Position numbers and translations under genes: made by a program
Part shown: one piece after another, positions 1-8,701 of the stretch
Layout of the letters: every line of letters begins with the position of its first letter
Numbering within the stretch: the first letter of the stretch is position 1
Notes under the pieces: generated by a model
What the model saw: only the letters and a program-made list of their open reading frames with translations
Told to the model about the DNA's origin: nothing
Database searches by the model: none
Assembly: GCA_902794895.1 (NCBI GenBank)
Contig: CADBIY010000017.1
Coordinates: 16,323-48,877 of the forward strand
Source: Candidatus Avelusimicrobium vaccinum
Lineage (GTDB): Bacteria > Elusimicrobiota > Elusimicrobia > Elusimicrobiales > Elusimicrobiaceae
Length of the DNA stretch: 32,555 bases
Direction of reading: 5' to 3'

Positions 1-1
1 A

Positions 2-1162
2 AAACAACACATTGCTTTCATGACCAGTTGCCGAAGTGATTTTGCCAAATTACGGCCTTATATTAACTTTTTTGTCAAAAGAAAGATTTATGTGTCAATT
101 TTCGTAACCAGTATGCATGTAAATAAGGTACTTGGTTGCACGCGTAAACACTTAGAAACCTATTTTCCCAAATATGTACATTTTTGTTGGGATGACTCTT
201 TCCCGCAACATGAACCTGTGGTCGGCATGACTCATTTACTGAAGGCTATCAATGATTTTTTTATTCGAAAACATATTACTTTTTTATTTGTTCATGGGGA
301 CCGGATGGAAGCGCTGGCAGCGACCATTGCCGCCACGCTAAGGCAAATTCCTGTTTGTCATATTGAAGCCGGGGATGAAAGTGGAAATATAGACGAATCT
401 TTTCGTCATGCAATCACAAAATTGGCAAACCGCTTTTTGGTAGATAATGATATTGCTAAACGGCGTGTAATACAAATGGGGGAAGATCCCTGTTCCGTAT
501 TTACCGTTGGATTCAGTGTGCTTTGTTTATTGCCAACGGAGAAAGAACAAAAGAGATTGCTTGAAAATTTACAAATTAATTCACCCTACATCGTCGTTCT
601 TTATCACCCGGAAACCGGTCTCACGCCCAAACAACAATATCAACGTTGTAAAGAAATGGTTTCTACACTGGGGAAGTTGCCCTTTCAGTATATTGTTTTA
701 CCGCCTAATAATGACCCGGGTTATACGGAAATTTTGCGTGCGTACCAGTCTTTTCCGCAGAAAAAAGTTAAATTTATTAAATCCCTTCCTTGTGAAGATT
801 ATTTATCACTGCTTTCTTCTTCGATTGGGTTAGTGGGCAACAGTTCCAGCGGTGTCAAAGAGGCTCCGTTGCTTCAGGTTCCTTCGATTACATTCGGATC
901 CCGTCAAAACAACCGGGTAAATGGTTGTAACTTTACCACCTGTTATTTTGTTCAATCCGCAAAAGAATTACAAGCCTGTATACAAAACAATTTTTTAAAA
1001 TCGGTAAAATACAAACAACATCTTCTTACCACACAAAAATTTGAGCAGCAGTTAGAACGTATTTTCACCCCTGCTTTTTTTACACCTAATCTGCAAAAAT
1101 GCTTTTATAATTCCTTGTGTAAACGACGGAGTAAAGCCCGTTCGCATCGCTCGAAATCCTGA
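2..1162 (+). CDS. neuC: UDP-N-acetylglucosamine 2-epimerase (hydrolysing), NeuC family, 5'-truncated by window edge
   Basis: This enzyme would convert a UDP-HexNAc to the 2-epimer plus UDP, the first committed step of sialic/nonulosonic acid synthesis in the cytoplasm. The frame is open to the left edge: residues before the first ATG (position 20) read KQHIAF and continue into MTSCRSDFAKL, the normal NeuC N-terminal strand, so the true start lies a few codons outside. 386 residues are visible. Family marks seen are VHGDR (about residue 98-101), HIEAG (about 120), a SFRHAITK segment (about 133-140) and GNSSSG followed by KEAP (about 279-288), the UDP-binding C-terminal half. Its 3' end overlaps the 3' end of neuA on the opposite strand by 58 bases. 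Because LegG and similar enzymes are close homologues, the product could be a legionaminic-type sugar; the GT80 enzymes next door favour sialic acid. Confidence 0.85.
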   Translation, partial: KQHIAFMTSCRSDFAKLRPYINFFVKRKIYVSIFVTSMHVNKVLGCTRKHLETYFPKYVHFCWDDSFPQHEPVVGMTHLLKAINDFFIRKHITFLFVHGDRMEALAATIAATLRQIPVCHIEAGDESGNIDESFRHAITKLANRFLVDNDIAKRRVIQMGEDPCSVFTVGFSVLCLLPTEKEQKRLLENLQINSPYIVVLYHPETGLTPKQQYQRCKEMVSTLGKLPFQYIVLPPNNDPGYTEILRAYQSFPQKKVKFIKSLPCEDYLSLLSSSIGLVGNSSSGVKEAPLLQVPSITFGSRQNNRVNGCNFTTCYFVQSAKELQACIQNNFLKSVKYKQHLLTTQKFEQQLERIFTPAFFTPNLQKCFYNSLCKRRSKARSHRSKS

Positions 1163-1818
1163 AAAGTATCAATATCCAGTGTATGGCTTTTTGGTAACAC
1201 AATCCCTAAGGAAGGGGTATTAAGTTTTGCATTCGGTTTCAAAAAAGACCGTTTAAAAACATAAACTGTACCATTCACTCGATATAATTTCGGAGCATCC
1301 TGCCGTCGCAATTCCGCGTAATTTGGAGCTAAAGGCGTTGTTTTTAATACTTCTTCTGGTTTAGAACCTATCAGTAATAGTCCGGGCCGCAGATCGACAG
1401 GGCTTACACTGGCAACACTTTTTGCCTTGTTTTTAATAGCCAAGTTAACTGCTTTTGTGATATCGGTTGAGGTTCGCAAGGGTGAGGTCGGCTGTAATAA
1501 AACAATATAATCAAACGGTTGATGGGGATTTTCAACCCTTTGCAGCACATGCAGTAATACATCCAACATGGGAGTAGTATCTTTCGACAAATTAATAGGT
1601 CGATGTAAAACACGAATATTTGTGAGCCGTGCACATTCCTTCACCAACGAATCATCTGTTGAACAAATAATTTCATCAAAGAATGTACATTCTTTTACGG
1701 CTGAAAATGTCCATTCGACTAAGGGACGGCCGGCAATTTTACAATGATTTTTACCCGGCACCCCTTTTGAACCGGCTCGTGCGGGGATAATTGCAATAAT
1801 ACGTTTATTTTGAAACAT
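1105..1818 (-). CDS. neuA: CMP-N-acylneuraminate cytidylyltransferase (NeuA family)
   Basis: It activates sialic acid (or a related nonulosonate) with CTP to CMP-sugar, the donor for the two sialyltransferases encoded just upstream. The 237-residue protein has the nucleotide-binding motif IPARAGSKGVPGKN (residues 11-24), QPTSPLR (109-115), YRVNG (179-183) and LDIDTFQDF (214-222), all typical of the NeuA/KdsB-like fold. I chose ATG 1818 rather than an upstream in-frame start because GAGG lies 7 bases before it and because residue 1 then sits just before the first beta strand. It is the last gene of a four-gene operon and its start overlaps the end of the preceding GT80 gene by 14 bases. The 3' end overlaps the convergent neuC. 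Assignment to the family is firm; the exact sugar is not shown. Confidence 0.88.
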   Translation of the reverse strand: MFQNKRIIAIIPARAGSKGVPGKNHCKIAGRPLVEWTFSAVKECTFFDEIICSTDDSLVKECARLTNIRVLHRPINLSKDTTPMLDVLLHVLQRVENPHQPFDYIVLLQPTSPLRTSTDITKAVNLAIKNKAKSVASVSPVDLRPGLLLIGSKPEEVLKTTPLAPNYAELRRQDAPKLYRVNGTVYVFKRSFLKPNAKLNTPSLGIVLPKSHTLDIDTFQDFERCERALLRRLHKEL

Positions 1819-3014
1819 TTTTTTCCTCAAGTGAAATAATTTTATCATCGGTTAAAATTCCGGCTTGCTTGAGTAGCGGAATGTATACATCATGGGGTCT
1901 TTGAATATAGAATAAAATCCGTTCCGGAGGTAAAGCAAAAAATAAGGAGGAACTGTATCCAAATACTTTATCGGGCATATATCCCGTTAAAAATAGTATC
2001 TCTAAGGGTATTTGTTTCGGTAACGCATGCATAAAAGGCCATTTTTTATGTAGCGTATCCTTTAAATATGTGTTTTTAGTCAACCAAGGATGTTCTTTAA
2101 AAAACCAAGTGTATTGTTCTGGTTTTTCCAAAGGTACAATATTCCCGGAAAGCAAGCGGTCCATAATACGGATTTGGGCTTTATTAAACTTTTTATCATC
2201 TGCAAAAAAACCGAGCGTATAGAGCATTACCGGTTTTCCGTCATGAAATGGAAGCAAATCTTGTTCATTGATTCCGGCCAAGCGTAATAAATCTTTTTTT
2301 TGTTGTTCTGTTAAACTTTGTGAAATTTTTAAATAATTGACATCTTCAACTGATTGGGCTTGTGTAAATAATTTTTTTATTTCCGGATAGTGAGCAAATA
2401 CAAAATCTTTCATCCCGATATGTATCGTAGACGGATAAAAAGGAATAAGAGAAAGCGCATAGTTAATACCGAAATGGGGGGGAGGATTTTTTCGGTTTAA
2501 AATCGATAACGCATACTCTTTAGGCAGTTGAATATACCCAATTTGAAAAGAGGTTGCTCCAAAACTTTCTTCATACCAATGAATGTGTTCTATTTTTTCC
2601 CGGGGGATTGTAGTTAAAAACAACCAGACTAAAGCATTTTGGTCTTTATTTAAATGCAAGGTTAATTTAGCATTAGGATATTGGGCAAGAAATCGTACAA
2701 TTTCTTTGCGAAGACGTTTTAAGTTTTTTTTCATTTTTAAGGAGGATGCCCCTTTTACAAGCCAAGTATGTTTGGGCAAGGAATCCTGATACGTAAAATG
2801 GGTCATGCGGCCCCAAAAAACTAATTTTGGGATGGAGGGATCACTTTTTACGAAGTCAACCATCTGTAAAAAGGTAGGGAATGAGGAAGTATCCGCGTAC
2901 ATAACGGCATGCTTCACTTCCGGATACACAGGAGATTTTTTATAAAAATATAGCACATAACCGGTACAAATAGCACATAAAAAAAAATACAATCAATACA
3001 CCAAGTTTTTTCAT
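1805..3014 (-). CDS. GT80-family sialyltransferase, frame broken at a T9 tract (probably phase-variable, OFF)
   Basis: The family transfers sialic acid from CMP-sialic acid to a galactoside (Pasteurella PM0188/PmST1 type). Seen: YADTSSFPTFLQMVDF at the N-terminus, YPNAKLTLHLN, WYEES, KEHPW, IPLEILFLTGYMPDKVFGYSSS, each aligning with PmST1 segments. The best start is ATG 3014: AGGAG lies 9 bases upstream and the ATG forms an ATGA overlap with the stop of the preceding paralogue. From that ATG the reading frame enters nine T (2979-2987) one base out of phase; removing one T gives a continuous 402-residue protein starting MKKLGVLIVF with an N-terminal hydrophobic anchor like its paralogue. As sequenced, only a TTG at 2992 without a good ribosome site opens the catalytic frame (395 residues). 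Also odd: the position of the catalytic Asp of the family is Glu (residue 149 of the restored protein). Confidence 0.8.
2979..2987 (-). repeat. Homopolymer T9 (A9 on + strand) inside the 5' end of the GT80 gene
   Basis: Nine identical bases lie 28-36 bases into the coding strand after ATG 3014. Eight T would join the start codon, ribosome site and hydrophobic anchor to the catalytic domain; nine puts them in different frames. Tracts of this length are known sites of slipped-strand mispairing and of RNA polymerase slippage, and also of sequencing error. Confidence 0.85.
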
Positions 3015-4252
3015 GATTCGTTTTCTCCTGCATAGATTTGTTCTGCCCGTAAATTACCAAATTTAAGTAACCAGGGAACGTAGGGATCTTCCGGCCGCGG
3101 AATATAGAATAATACCCGTGTACTGGGAAGAGCAAAGAATACAGAAGAACTATATCCAAAAACTTTCTCGGGGATATATCCTGTTAAAAATAAAATTTCT
3201 AAGGGAAAGTCTTTCGGTAAAAAATGCACGAATGGGTACTTTTTTAAAATAGATTTTTTAAGGGATTGATCGTTTGTATGCCACGGATGTTCTTTGAGTA
3301 AAAGGAAATAATCCTTGCCCAATTCGCCCCATTGTCCAAATTTATCGTTAATCACCTCTTCAATTATTTGAAATTGCATTTTATTAAATTCTTCAGAAGA
3401 TTTTAAAGAATGCCCTAGTGTTCCCAGTAAAACAGGTTTATTTTGAAAAAATGGTTGCAAATCGGTTGGATTAAGTCTGGCGAATTTAAGTAACATTTCC
3501 CGTTGAGAATCTGTTAAATTTTCTTGAATTTGCTTATAATCAATTGGTTCAATTTTTACATTTTCAGGAAATAGTGCACGGAAAGAAGATTTGTTTTTTA
3601 TGAGTTTCTCTGGATGTGCGATATGCAAAACAGATGAATAAACAGGGAGTAACGATAGAGAAAAACTCACTTTATTTGATGTCGGAACTAGCAAATCAAG
3701 CAACAGTTGCGAATCCTTTTCTATCGGGATTACAAAACGAGTATCCGGAGTATGGATAAAACAGGAAAAACAATCTTCATACCAGTGCACAGTTATCTTC
3801 CTCTGTTCCCTATCAAAAAGTTGTAAGACTCCAAGCACAAAATCATTATGCAGGAGATTTAAATGTATTTTTAATGAGGCATTCGGATAGTTTGAGATAA
3901 ATTTTTTTATTTGCTTTTGTAATTGATTAAAATAGTCTACTCTTTCAGTAGCCGTTAACTCCGAATAGGACTGATATGTCGTTTTCCCGGTTGTGATATG
4001 ATATTGTTTTCGTAAAAATCGTGATAGTTTCGGTTGCCGTTCCCAAAAAATAAATTTAGGTTCCTCCGGGTTGCTTTTTACCACTTCAACCATTTGGAGC
4101 ATGCTTGGGAAAGAAGCAGGATCCACGTAAATACTGGCCTGTTTGACCTCCGGTTGAACCGTAGAAGTTGTCCGGGATATTAACGCATAAACCGCTATCA
4201 ACAAGAGAAATACAAAGAATAAATATAGACTATATTTTTTAGATTTTACCAT
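3011..4252 (-). CDS. GT80-family sialyltransferase with N-terminal membrane anchor
   Basis: A 413-residue paralogue of the gene that follows it. GT80 features: IYVDPASFPSMLQM (41-54), NYPNASLKIHLN (121-132), WYEDC (157-161) where Asp160 aligns with the catalytic base Asp141 of Pasteurella PmST1, KEHPW (320-324, His322), PLE (350-352, the conserved Glu of the CMP site) and FGYSSS (365-370). Residues 8-25 form one hydrophobic segment after a Lys-rich N-terminus, a signal anchor. ATG 4252 is preferred over 4285 because AGGA lies about 7 bases upstream. It overlaps the MFS gene by 14 bases and the next GT80 gene by an ATGA. It most likely caps a surface glycan with sialic acid; acceptor and linkage cannot be read from the sequence. 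Confidence 0.85.
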   Translation of the reverse strand: MVKSKKYSLYLFFVFLLLIAVYALISRTTSTVQPEVKQASIYVDPASFPSMLQMVEVVKSNPEEPKFIFWERQPKLSRFLRKQYHITTGKTTYQSYSELTATERVDYFNQLQKQIKKFISNYPNASLKIHLNLLHNDFVLGVLQLFDREQRKITVHWYEDCFSCFIHTPDTRFVIPIEKDSQLLLDLLVPTSNKVSFSLSLLPVYSSVLHIAHPEKLIKNKSSFRALFPENVKIEPIDYKQIQENLTDSQREMLLKFARLNPTDLQPFFQNKPVLLGTLGHSLKSSEEFNKMQFQIIEEVINDKFGQWGELGKDYFLLLKEHPWHTNDQSLKKSILKKYPFVHFLPKDFPLEILFLTGYIPEKVFGYSSSVFFALPSTRVLFYIPRPEDPYVPWLLKFGNLRAEQIYAGENES

Positions 4253-5507
4253 GGGACATCCTTTTTTCAAACGATATGCAGGCAATTACGGCTATTATTT
4301 GTATACAAACACATAATAAAAAGAAAAATTGCCATTGCCGATATAAATTAACTGCGTTCCCCATTTGATTTAATAAGGCCCATACAATTCCCGCCATGGC
4401 CGGTCCCAAGGCAGCAATTAATTTAGCACAAGAAACTGCCGCAAAAAAAACAGACGAGGATCGTTTCGGAGCTTCTAAGAGAACTGCCCCGTCTAATCCG
4501 GCTTGGATACCGGCCTGTGTAATAAAACTCAAAACAAAGAAAACTCCGCTACATGTCATAACTTGTTTTGGTGTCATCAAGGGGAGGGAAAAAATCAGTC
4601 CGCTTAATAAAATACAGAGTATTGTAAAGGATACTTGGCAAGAACACAGAGAATAAGTTTTCTCATTCATTTTTTTCCACCAAGGGAGAGAAAGCAAAAA
4701 TAAGAATTGTCCAAGCACGGCTAATCCGGTCATCCAAGTTACCGACCACTTACCGATTTGTAATACAAACACAGGCACGAACGTGTTCATAAACAACAAC
4801 GACCCTAAAATCACAATACACACTGTCAAAAACCACTTATAATGCCATACAGTTATTCGTATATATTTAAATGCCGGGATGGGTACCTGACAGGGTTTAG
4901 CACTACCGGGAATATGCCCCAAACAGGCTGTCCCAATAAGTCCACATATACAAGCACAACAGAAGAGAATCGCATAAATCGCACAAGGTACGTTTCCATT
5001 TAAATCACTCCAGTATTTCATGAAAACAAAGGCACTCAAAAAACCGCCAATATGTGCGCCCATAGAAGCCGTATATTTACGTTGAACAAATAAATAAGTT
5101 TGTTTTGCAGGTAATACGGATTTTAACCAAGGATAATAGGATCCCGAAGAAATTCCGCCCGTAAAATAGCATAAAGCAATCACCCATGCTAATCCAATAG
5201 CTGCCCACGAAGCGGAGGGAAAGAAAGCCAATAATGCCCCGAATAAATAAAAAGGTCGGCTCGCATAAGAGAAAATAAGCGTAATTTTTTTTGCATCCAT
5301 TCCTTTGTAAACAAAATAAGCCCCCAGCATACTGGCAGCCGTCCCCATATAAGGAAGAGCCCCTAAACATCCAATCAACCAGGAAGAAGCCCCCAATGCG
5401 AGGGCATAAGCCGTCAGTAATGTTCCGGTGGCTAAGGTATCCATAGCACTTACCCAAGCACTATTGTAAATAAAATAACGTAAAAAAGAAGGCTCTAATC
5501 GCTGCAT
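4239..5507 (-). CDS. MFS transporter, first gene of the sialylation operon
   Basis: A 422-residue protein with about 12 hydrophobic segments, the size and layout of a major facilitator. The first segments (ATGTLLTAYALALGASSWLIG, then a loop with YKGMDAKK after helix 2) and the second half (from about residue 215) fit two six-helix bundles. No subfamily signature is clear to me, so the substrate is unknown; by position it could move a sialic-acid-related sugar or glycan precursor, but that is inference from the operon only. Start ATG 5507 has no ribosome site; an extended -10 lies 6 bases before it, suggesting a leaderless message. Downstream it overlaps the GT80 gene by 14 bases. Confidence 0.75.
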   Translation of the reverse strand: MQRLEPSFLRYFIYNSAWVSAMDTLATGTLLTAYALALGASSWLIGCLGALPYMGTAASMLGAYFVYKGMDAKKITLIFSYASRPFYLFGALLAFFPSASWAAIGLAWVIALCYFTGGISSGSYYPWLKSVLPAKQTYLFVQRKYTASMGAHIGGFLSAFVFMKYWSDLNGNVPCAIYAILFCCACICGLIGTACLGHIPGSAKPCQVPIPAFKYIRITVWHYKWFLTVCIVILGSLLFMNTFVPVFVLQIGKWSVTWMTGLAVLGQFLFLLSLPWWKKMNEKTYSLCSCQVSFTILCILLSGLIFSLPLMTPKQVMTCSGVFFVLSFITQAGIQAGLDGAVLLEAPKRSSSVFFAAVSCAKLIAALGPAMAGIVWALLNQMGNAVNLYRQWQFFFLLCVCIQIIAVIACISFEKRMSHGKI

Positions 5508-5513
5508 ATTGTT

Positions 5514-5522
5514 ATTGTATCA
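5514..5522 (-). promoter_or_regulatory. Extended -10 promoter of the MFS/sialyltransferase/neuA operon
   Basis: On the minus strand TGATACAAT ends 6 bases before ATG 5507. The TGn extension could compensate for the absence of a recognisable -35. The transcript would start at or next to the ATG, so the first gene would be translated leaderless. Confidence 0.45.
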
Positions 5523-5572
5523 AATAGGATCAATCCCCGTTTTAAATTATTCTGCGCCGAAACAACAAAAAG

Positions 5573-6634
<1,062 letters not shown>

Positions 6635-6652
6635 CTTTCACAGAGTTATACC

Positions 6653-6686
6653 AAAAACCCCCGGGCTTTTAATCCCGGGGGTTTTT
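6653..6686. terminator. Bidirectional-looking terminator after gap
   Basis: A5 C5 GGG pairs with CCC G5 T5 around an 8-base loop, 18 bases after the gap stop. The stem is GC-rich and ends in a T run. Confidence 0.85.
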
Positions 6687-6800
6687 CACAATACGTGGGA
6701 TAAAATCTTTACTTACTAGCCTAGGGCTTAATCCCTTCTTAACTACCTGCCGCACGCAACTTCCCACGCTTGGTTCTTGCTGTTTTACTGTTAAACAAAG

Positions 6801-6829
6801 TGTCATTCCAAACTTGATTTGGAATCTTC
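6801..6829 (+). repeat. REP-like hairpin, copy 1
   Basis: ATTCCAAA pairs with TTTGGAAT around the loop CTTGA, preceded by GTC and followed by CTTC. It resembles the short palindromes built around CTTGA/TCAAG that are dispersed in many bacterial genomes. It forms an inverted pair with the copy at 6872-6900. Confidence 0.6.
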
Positions 6830-6871
6830 CGCTTTTGTCGTTGCTATTTCGTAACTACCACAACATCTGTT

Positions 6872-6900
6872 GAAGATCCTGAATCAAGTTCAGGATGATT
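6872..6900 (-). repeat. REP-like hairpin, copy 2 (inverted)
   Basis: ATCCTGAA pairs with TTCAGGAT around the loop TCAAG. Its reverse complement matches copy 1 in overall layout (TCAT, stem, CTTGA, stem, CTTC) with compensating stem changes. The 430-base gap 6635-7063 otherwise holds only the two terminators; I see no gene in it. Confidence 0.6.
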
Positions 6901-6980
6901 TTATGATTTATCTTAACAACCTGTTTATCAGTTGAACCTTACAGGAACCCCACGCCCGGCGCGAGGTTTTCACAACACAC

Positions 6981-7012
6981 AAAACCCCCGGGCTCCTAAC
7001 CCCGGGGGTTTT
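6981..7012. terminator. Second terminator, near-copy of the one after gap
   Basis: AAAAC5GGG pairs with CCCG5TTTT around CTCCTAAC. It lies 51 bases beyond the stop of the minus-strand gene ending at 7064, so it can end that transcript; its stem matches that of the terminator at 6653-6686. Confidence 0.75.
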
Positions 7013-7063
7013 GTATAAATTATTTTCAGCATTTCAATCTTTTATTTCGGAATTGGTAAATTC

Positions 7064-7576
7064 CTAAGGTTCCGTTTTCTTATTACGTTGGCTGTATGTA
7101 TTAAGATAGGCCTCTAATACTGCTTGTTTTTCTGTTTCAATTACTAATTTATCATCTAGAATATTGTTCCTAAATGACATTAAAGTATTTGCAATTTCAA
7201 CAGGCATAAACACAGCAAATTCTTCAAGGAAGTCTTGCACGTAAAAAGTTTTGTTTTTTGCAGAGAAAGGATGCGTTGCTATCAGCGTTCCTGCTACCTG
7301 CGCAGCCGTCAAATATTTTTCGCGAACTTCATTATACGTGGCAATAGCAGGCAATAATACATCTATAATATCTTTCGCTTCCATCAGTTCATTCGTGTTT
7401 TGCGGATAATTTAACAGTTTAATTTCTTGCTGCGAACGTGCAAATGCCACAGAGACAGCATCTGCAGGAATCGCCACTGCTCTGGGCGATTGCATATATC
7501 TTGCATAGGTTTGTTGTTGCGCAAACGCAAAAGAAACCATAAGCACTAAACTACTTAGCATGAGTATTTTTTTCAT
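7064..7576 (-). CDS. Small secreted protein of unknown function
   Basis: I do not recognise this 170-residue protein. ATG 7576 gives a clean signal peptide (MKKILMLSSLVLMVSFAFA, cleavage before QQQ). The mature part is mostly helical and soluble in character with no Cys and no repeated motif. A 48-base longer frame exists but its start would disrupt the signal peptide and would lie inside the promoter. It has its own promoter (TTGACA, 17 bases, TACACT) whose -10 ends 7 bases before the ATG. It lies directly after the outer-membrane protein gene ending at 7641 and is probably transcribed independently. Confidence 0.75.
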   Translation of the reverse strand: MKKILMLSSLVLMVSFAFAQQQTYARYMQSPRAVAIPADAVSVAFARSQQEIKLLNYPQNTNELMEAKDIIDVLLPAIATYNEVREKYLTAAQVAGTLIATHPFSAKNKTFYVQDFLEEFAVFMPVEIANTLMSFRNNILDDKLVIETEKQAVLEAYLNTYSQRNKKTEP

Positions 7577-7583
7577 ATCTAAT

Positions 7584-7612
7584 AGTGTACTGTATCCGAA
7601 ATTAATTGTCAA
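7584..7612 (-). promoter_or_regulatory. Sigma-70 type promoter giving a leaderless transcript
   Basis: Minus strand: TTGACA at 7612-7607, a 17-base spacer, TACACT at 7589-7584, then 7 bases to ATG 7576. The -35 is a perfect consensus, and the expected start site falls on or next to the A of the ATG. Confidence 0.75.
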
Positions 7613-7640
7613 TTCTATTATCATTTATTCTTGCAAGTTC

Positions 7641-8504
7641 TTATTTTGCTTCGTGGAACAAATGACTAAACGATAAAGAAACTCCAATATACACATTTTC
7701 ACCGCGATCTTTTACATACTCCCCTTTAGCGGTATAGAAACTAATAAAAGGAGCCACGTATAAGTTCTTATAGAGTTGCACATCTAAACGGGCATCTGCA
7801 CCGGCTTCCCAATCTAAATCCGTGGGATGTTTCTCCGTTGTATCTAAATAATCACGAAACATTGCTCCAAATTTAAAGGTTACTCCTTCGCGCACCGGGG
7901 CTTCCAATTTAATACCTGTTTCCCAGGCCGTTTTGGTGGCATACGGTTTATAGGTATAATCGCGTTCACCCACAAAAGCCGCATACAGTTCTTTTAAATA
8001 TTTACCTTCAAACATTTTTACGCCAGCTGTACCGCGTAAAATGCGGCGGCGGGGGGAATCTTCCGGTTTTGTAAATTCAGTATCGTACCCAATGGTGGCA
8101 AAGGGCCCTGCTTCAAAACCACCCAGAAAGTCATCTACATGCCACAAACGTTGGGTGTATCCAGTCGTGAATAAAATATTATCGGCATTTTCGTTTTTAA
8201 GCACGTCGCCTTCCACCGGACGGATTTTAGTACGACCATAATCCATTAATAACTGGTTGGTCCAGATATAATGTTGGGCATGATAATCGGCAATAGAATC
8301 CCAACTGCCACGTACTGCTGTTTGGGAATCGGATGTTAACCGGGCATCCGAAAAACCTTCATATGACCGCGCATGTTTGACTTCGGTGCTGGTGAAATCA
8401 AACGCCAATTTCTTTAGTTCAACTTGCCATCCTTGTTTTCCATCCTGGGCATACGCAAGCCCTGCAACGAACAAACAAGCCACAATGAATGTAATTTTTT
8501 TCAT
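7641..8504 (-). CDS. Outer-membrane beta-barrel protein candidate
   Basis: A 287-residue protein with signal peptide MKKITFIVACLFVAGLAYA followed by a sequence of alternating hydrophobic/polar stretches rich in Tyr, Phe, Trp and Gly (for example FEAGPFATIGYDTEF, TFKFGAMFRDYLDT, LYVAPFISFYTAKGEY, VYIGVSLSFSHLF), the pattern of transmembrane beta strands in the outer membrane. There is no long hydrophobic helix after the signal. The end (HLFHEAK) lacks the terminal Phe common in proteobacterial barrels. I cannot assign a family or substrate. AAGGAGAG lies about 6 bases before ATG 8504. The upstream gap 8505-8643 has a possible -10 (TACAAT near 8560) without a clear -35. Confidence 0.7.
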   Translation of the reverse strand: MKKITFIVACLFVAGLAYAQDGKQGWQVELKKLAFDFTSTEVKHARSYEGFSDARLTSDSQTAVRGSWDSIADYHAQHYIWTNQLLMDYGRTKIRPVEGDVLKNENADNILFTTGYTQRLWHVDDFLGGFEAGPFATIGYDTEFTKPEDSPRRRILRGTAGVKMFEGKYLKELYAAFVGERDYTYKPYATKTAWETGIKLEAPVREGVTFKFGAMFRDYLDTTEKHPTDLDWEAGADARLDVQLYKNLYVAPFISFYTAKGEYVKDRGENVYIGVSLSFSHLFHEAK

Positions 8505-8643
8505 AACTCTCCTTATCCATAAAAAAACAAACGCCTGATAATGCGGTTGTTGTTATGTATATTGTAGCGTATTTAGAGACGAAAATCCACGTGTCAAATA
8601 AATTGTCGACATTTTGTCTGTAATAATATAGCACTGAATTACA

Positions 8644-8676
8644 CACAAAACCCCGGTTTTTCACCGGGGTTTTGTG
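8644..8676. terminator. Terminator after the OPA-family transporter gene
   Basis: CACAAAACCCCGGT pairs perfectly over 14 bases with ACCGGGGTTTTGTG around a 5-base loop, 25 bases beyond the stop of the gene ending at 8702. Confidence 0.8.
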
Positions 8677-8701
8677 ATAGCAAGATAGCAAGAGGGGTTT
8701 T

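Noticed and set aside
20-1162. Treating ATG 20 as the start of neuC
   Set aside because: The codons before it (KQHIAF) continue the family N-terminal strand and the frame is open to the window edge.
1805-2992. TTG 2992 as the genuine start of the second GT80 gene
   Set aside because: It has no fitting ribosome site and would cut the membrane anchor; ATG 3014 has both a ribosome site and an ATGA overlap, so a frame disruption explains the data better.
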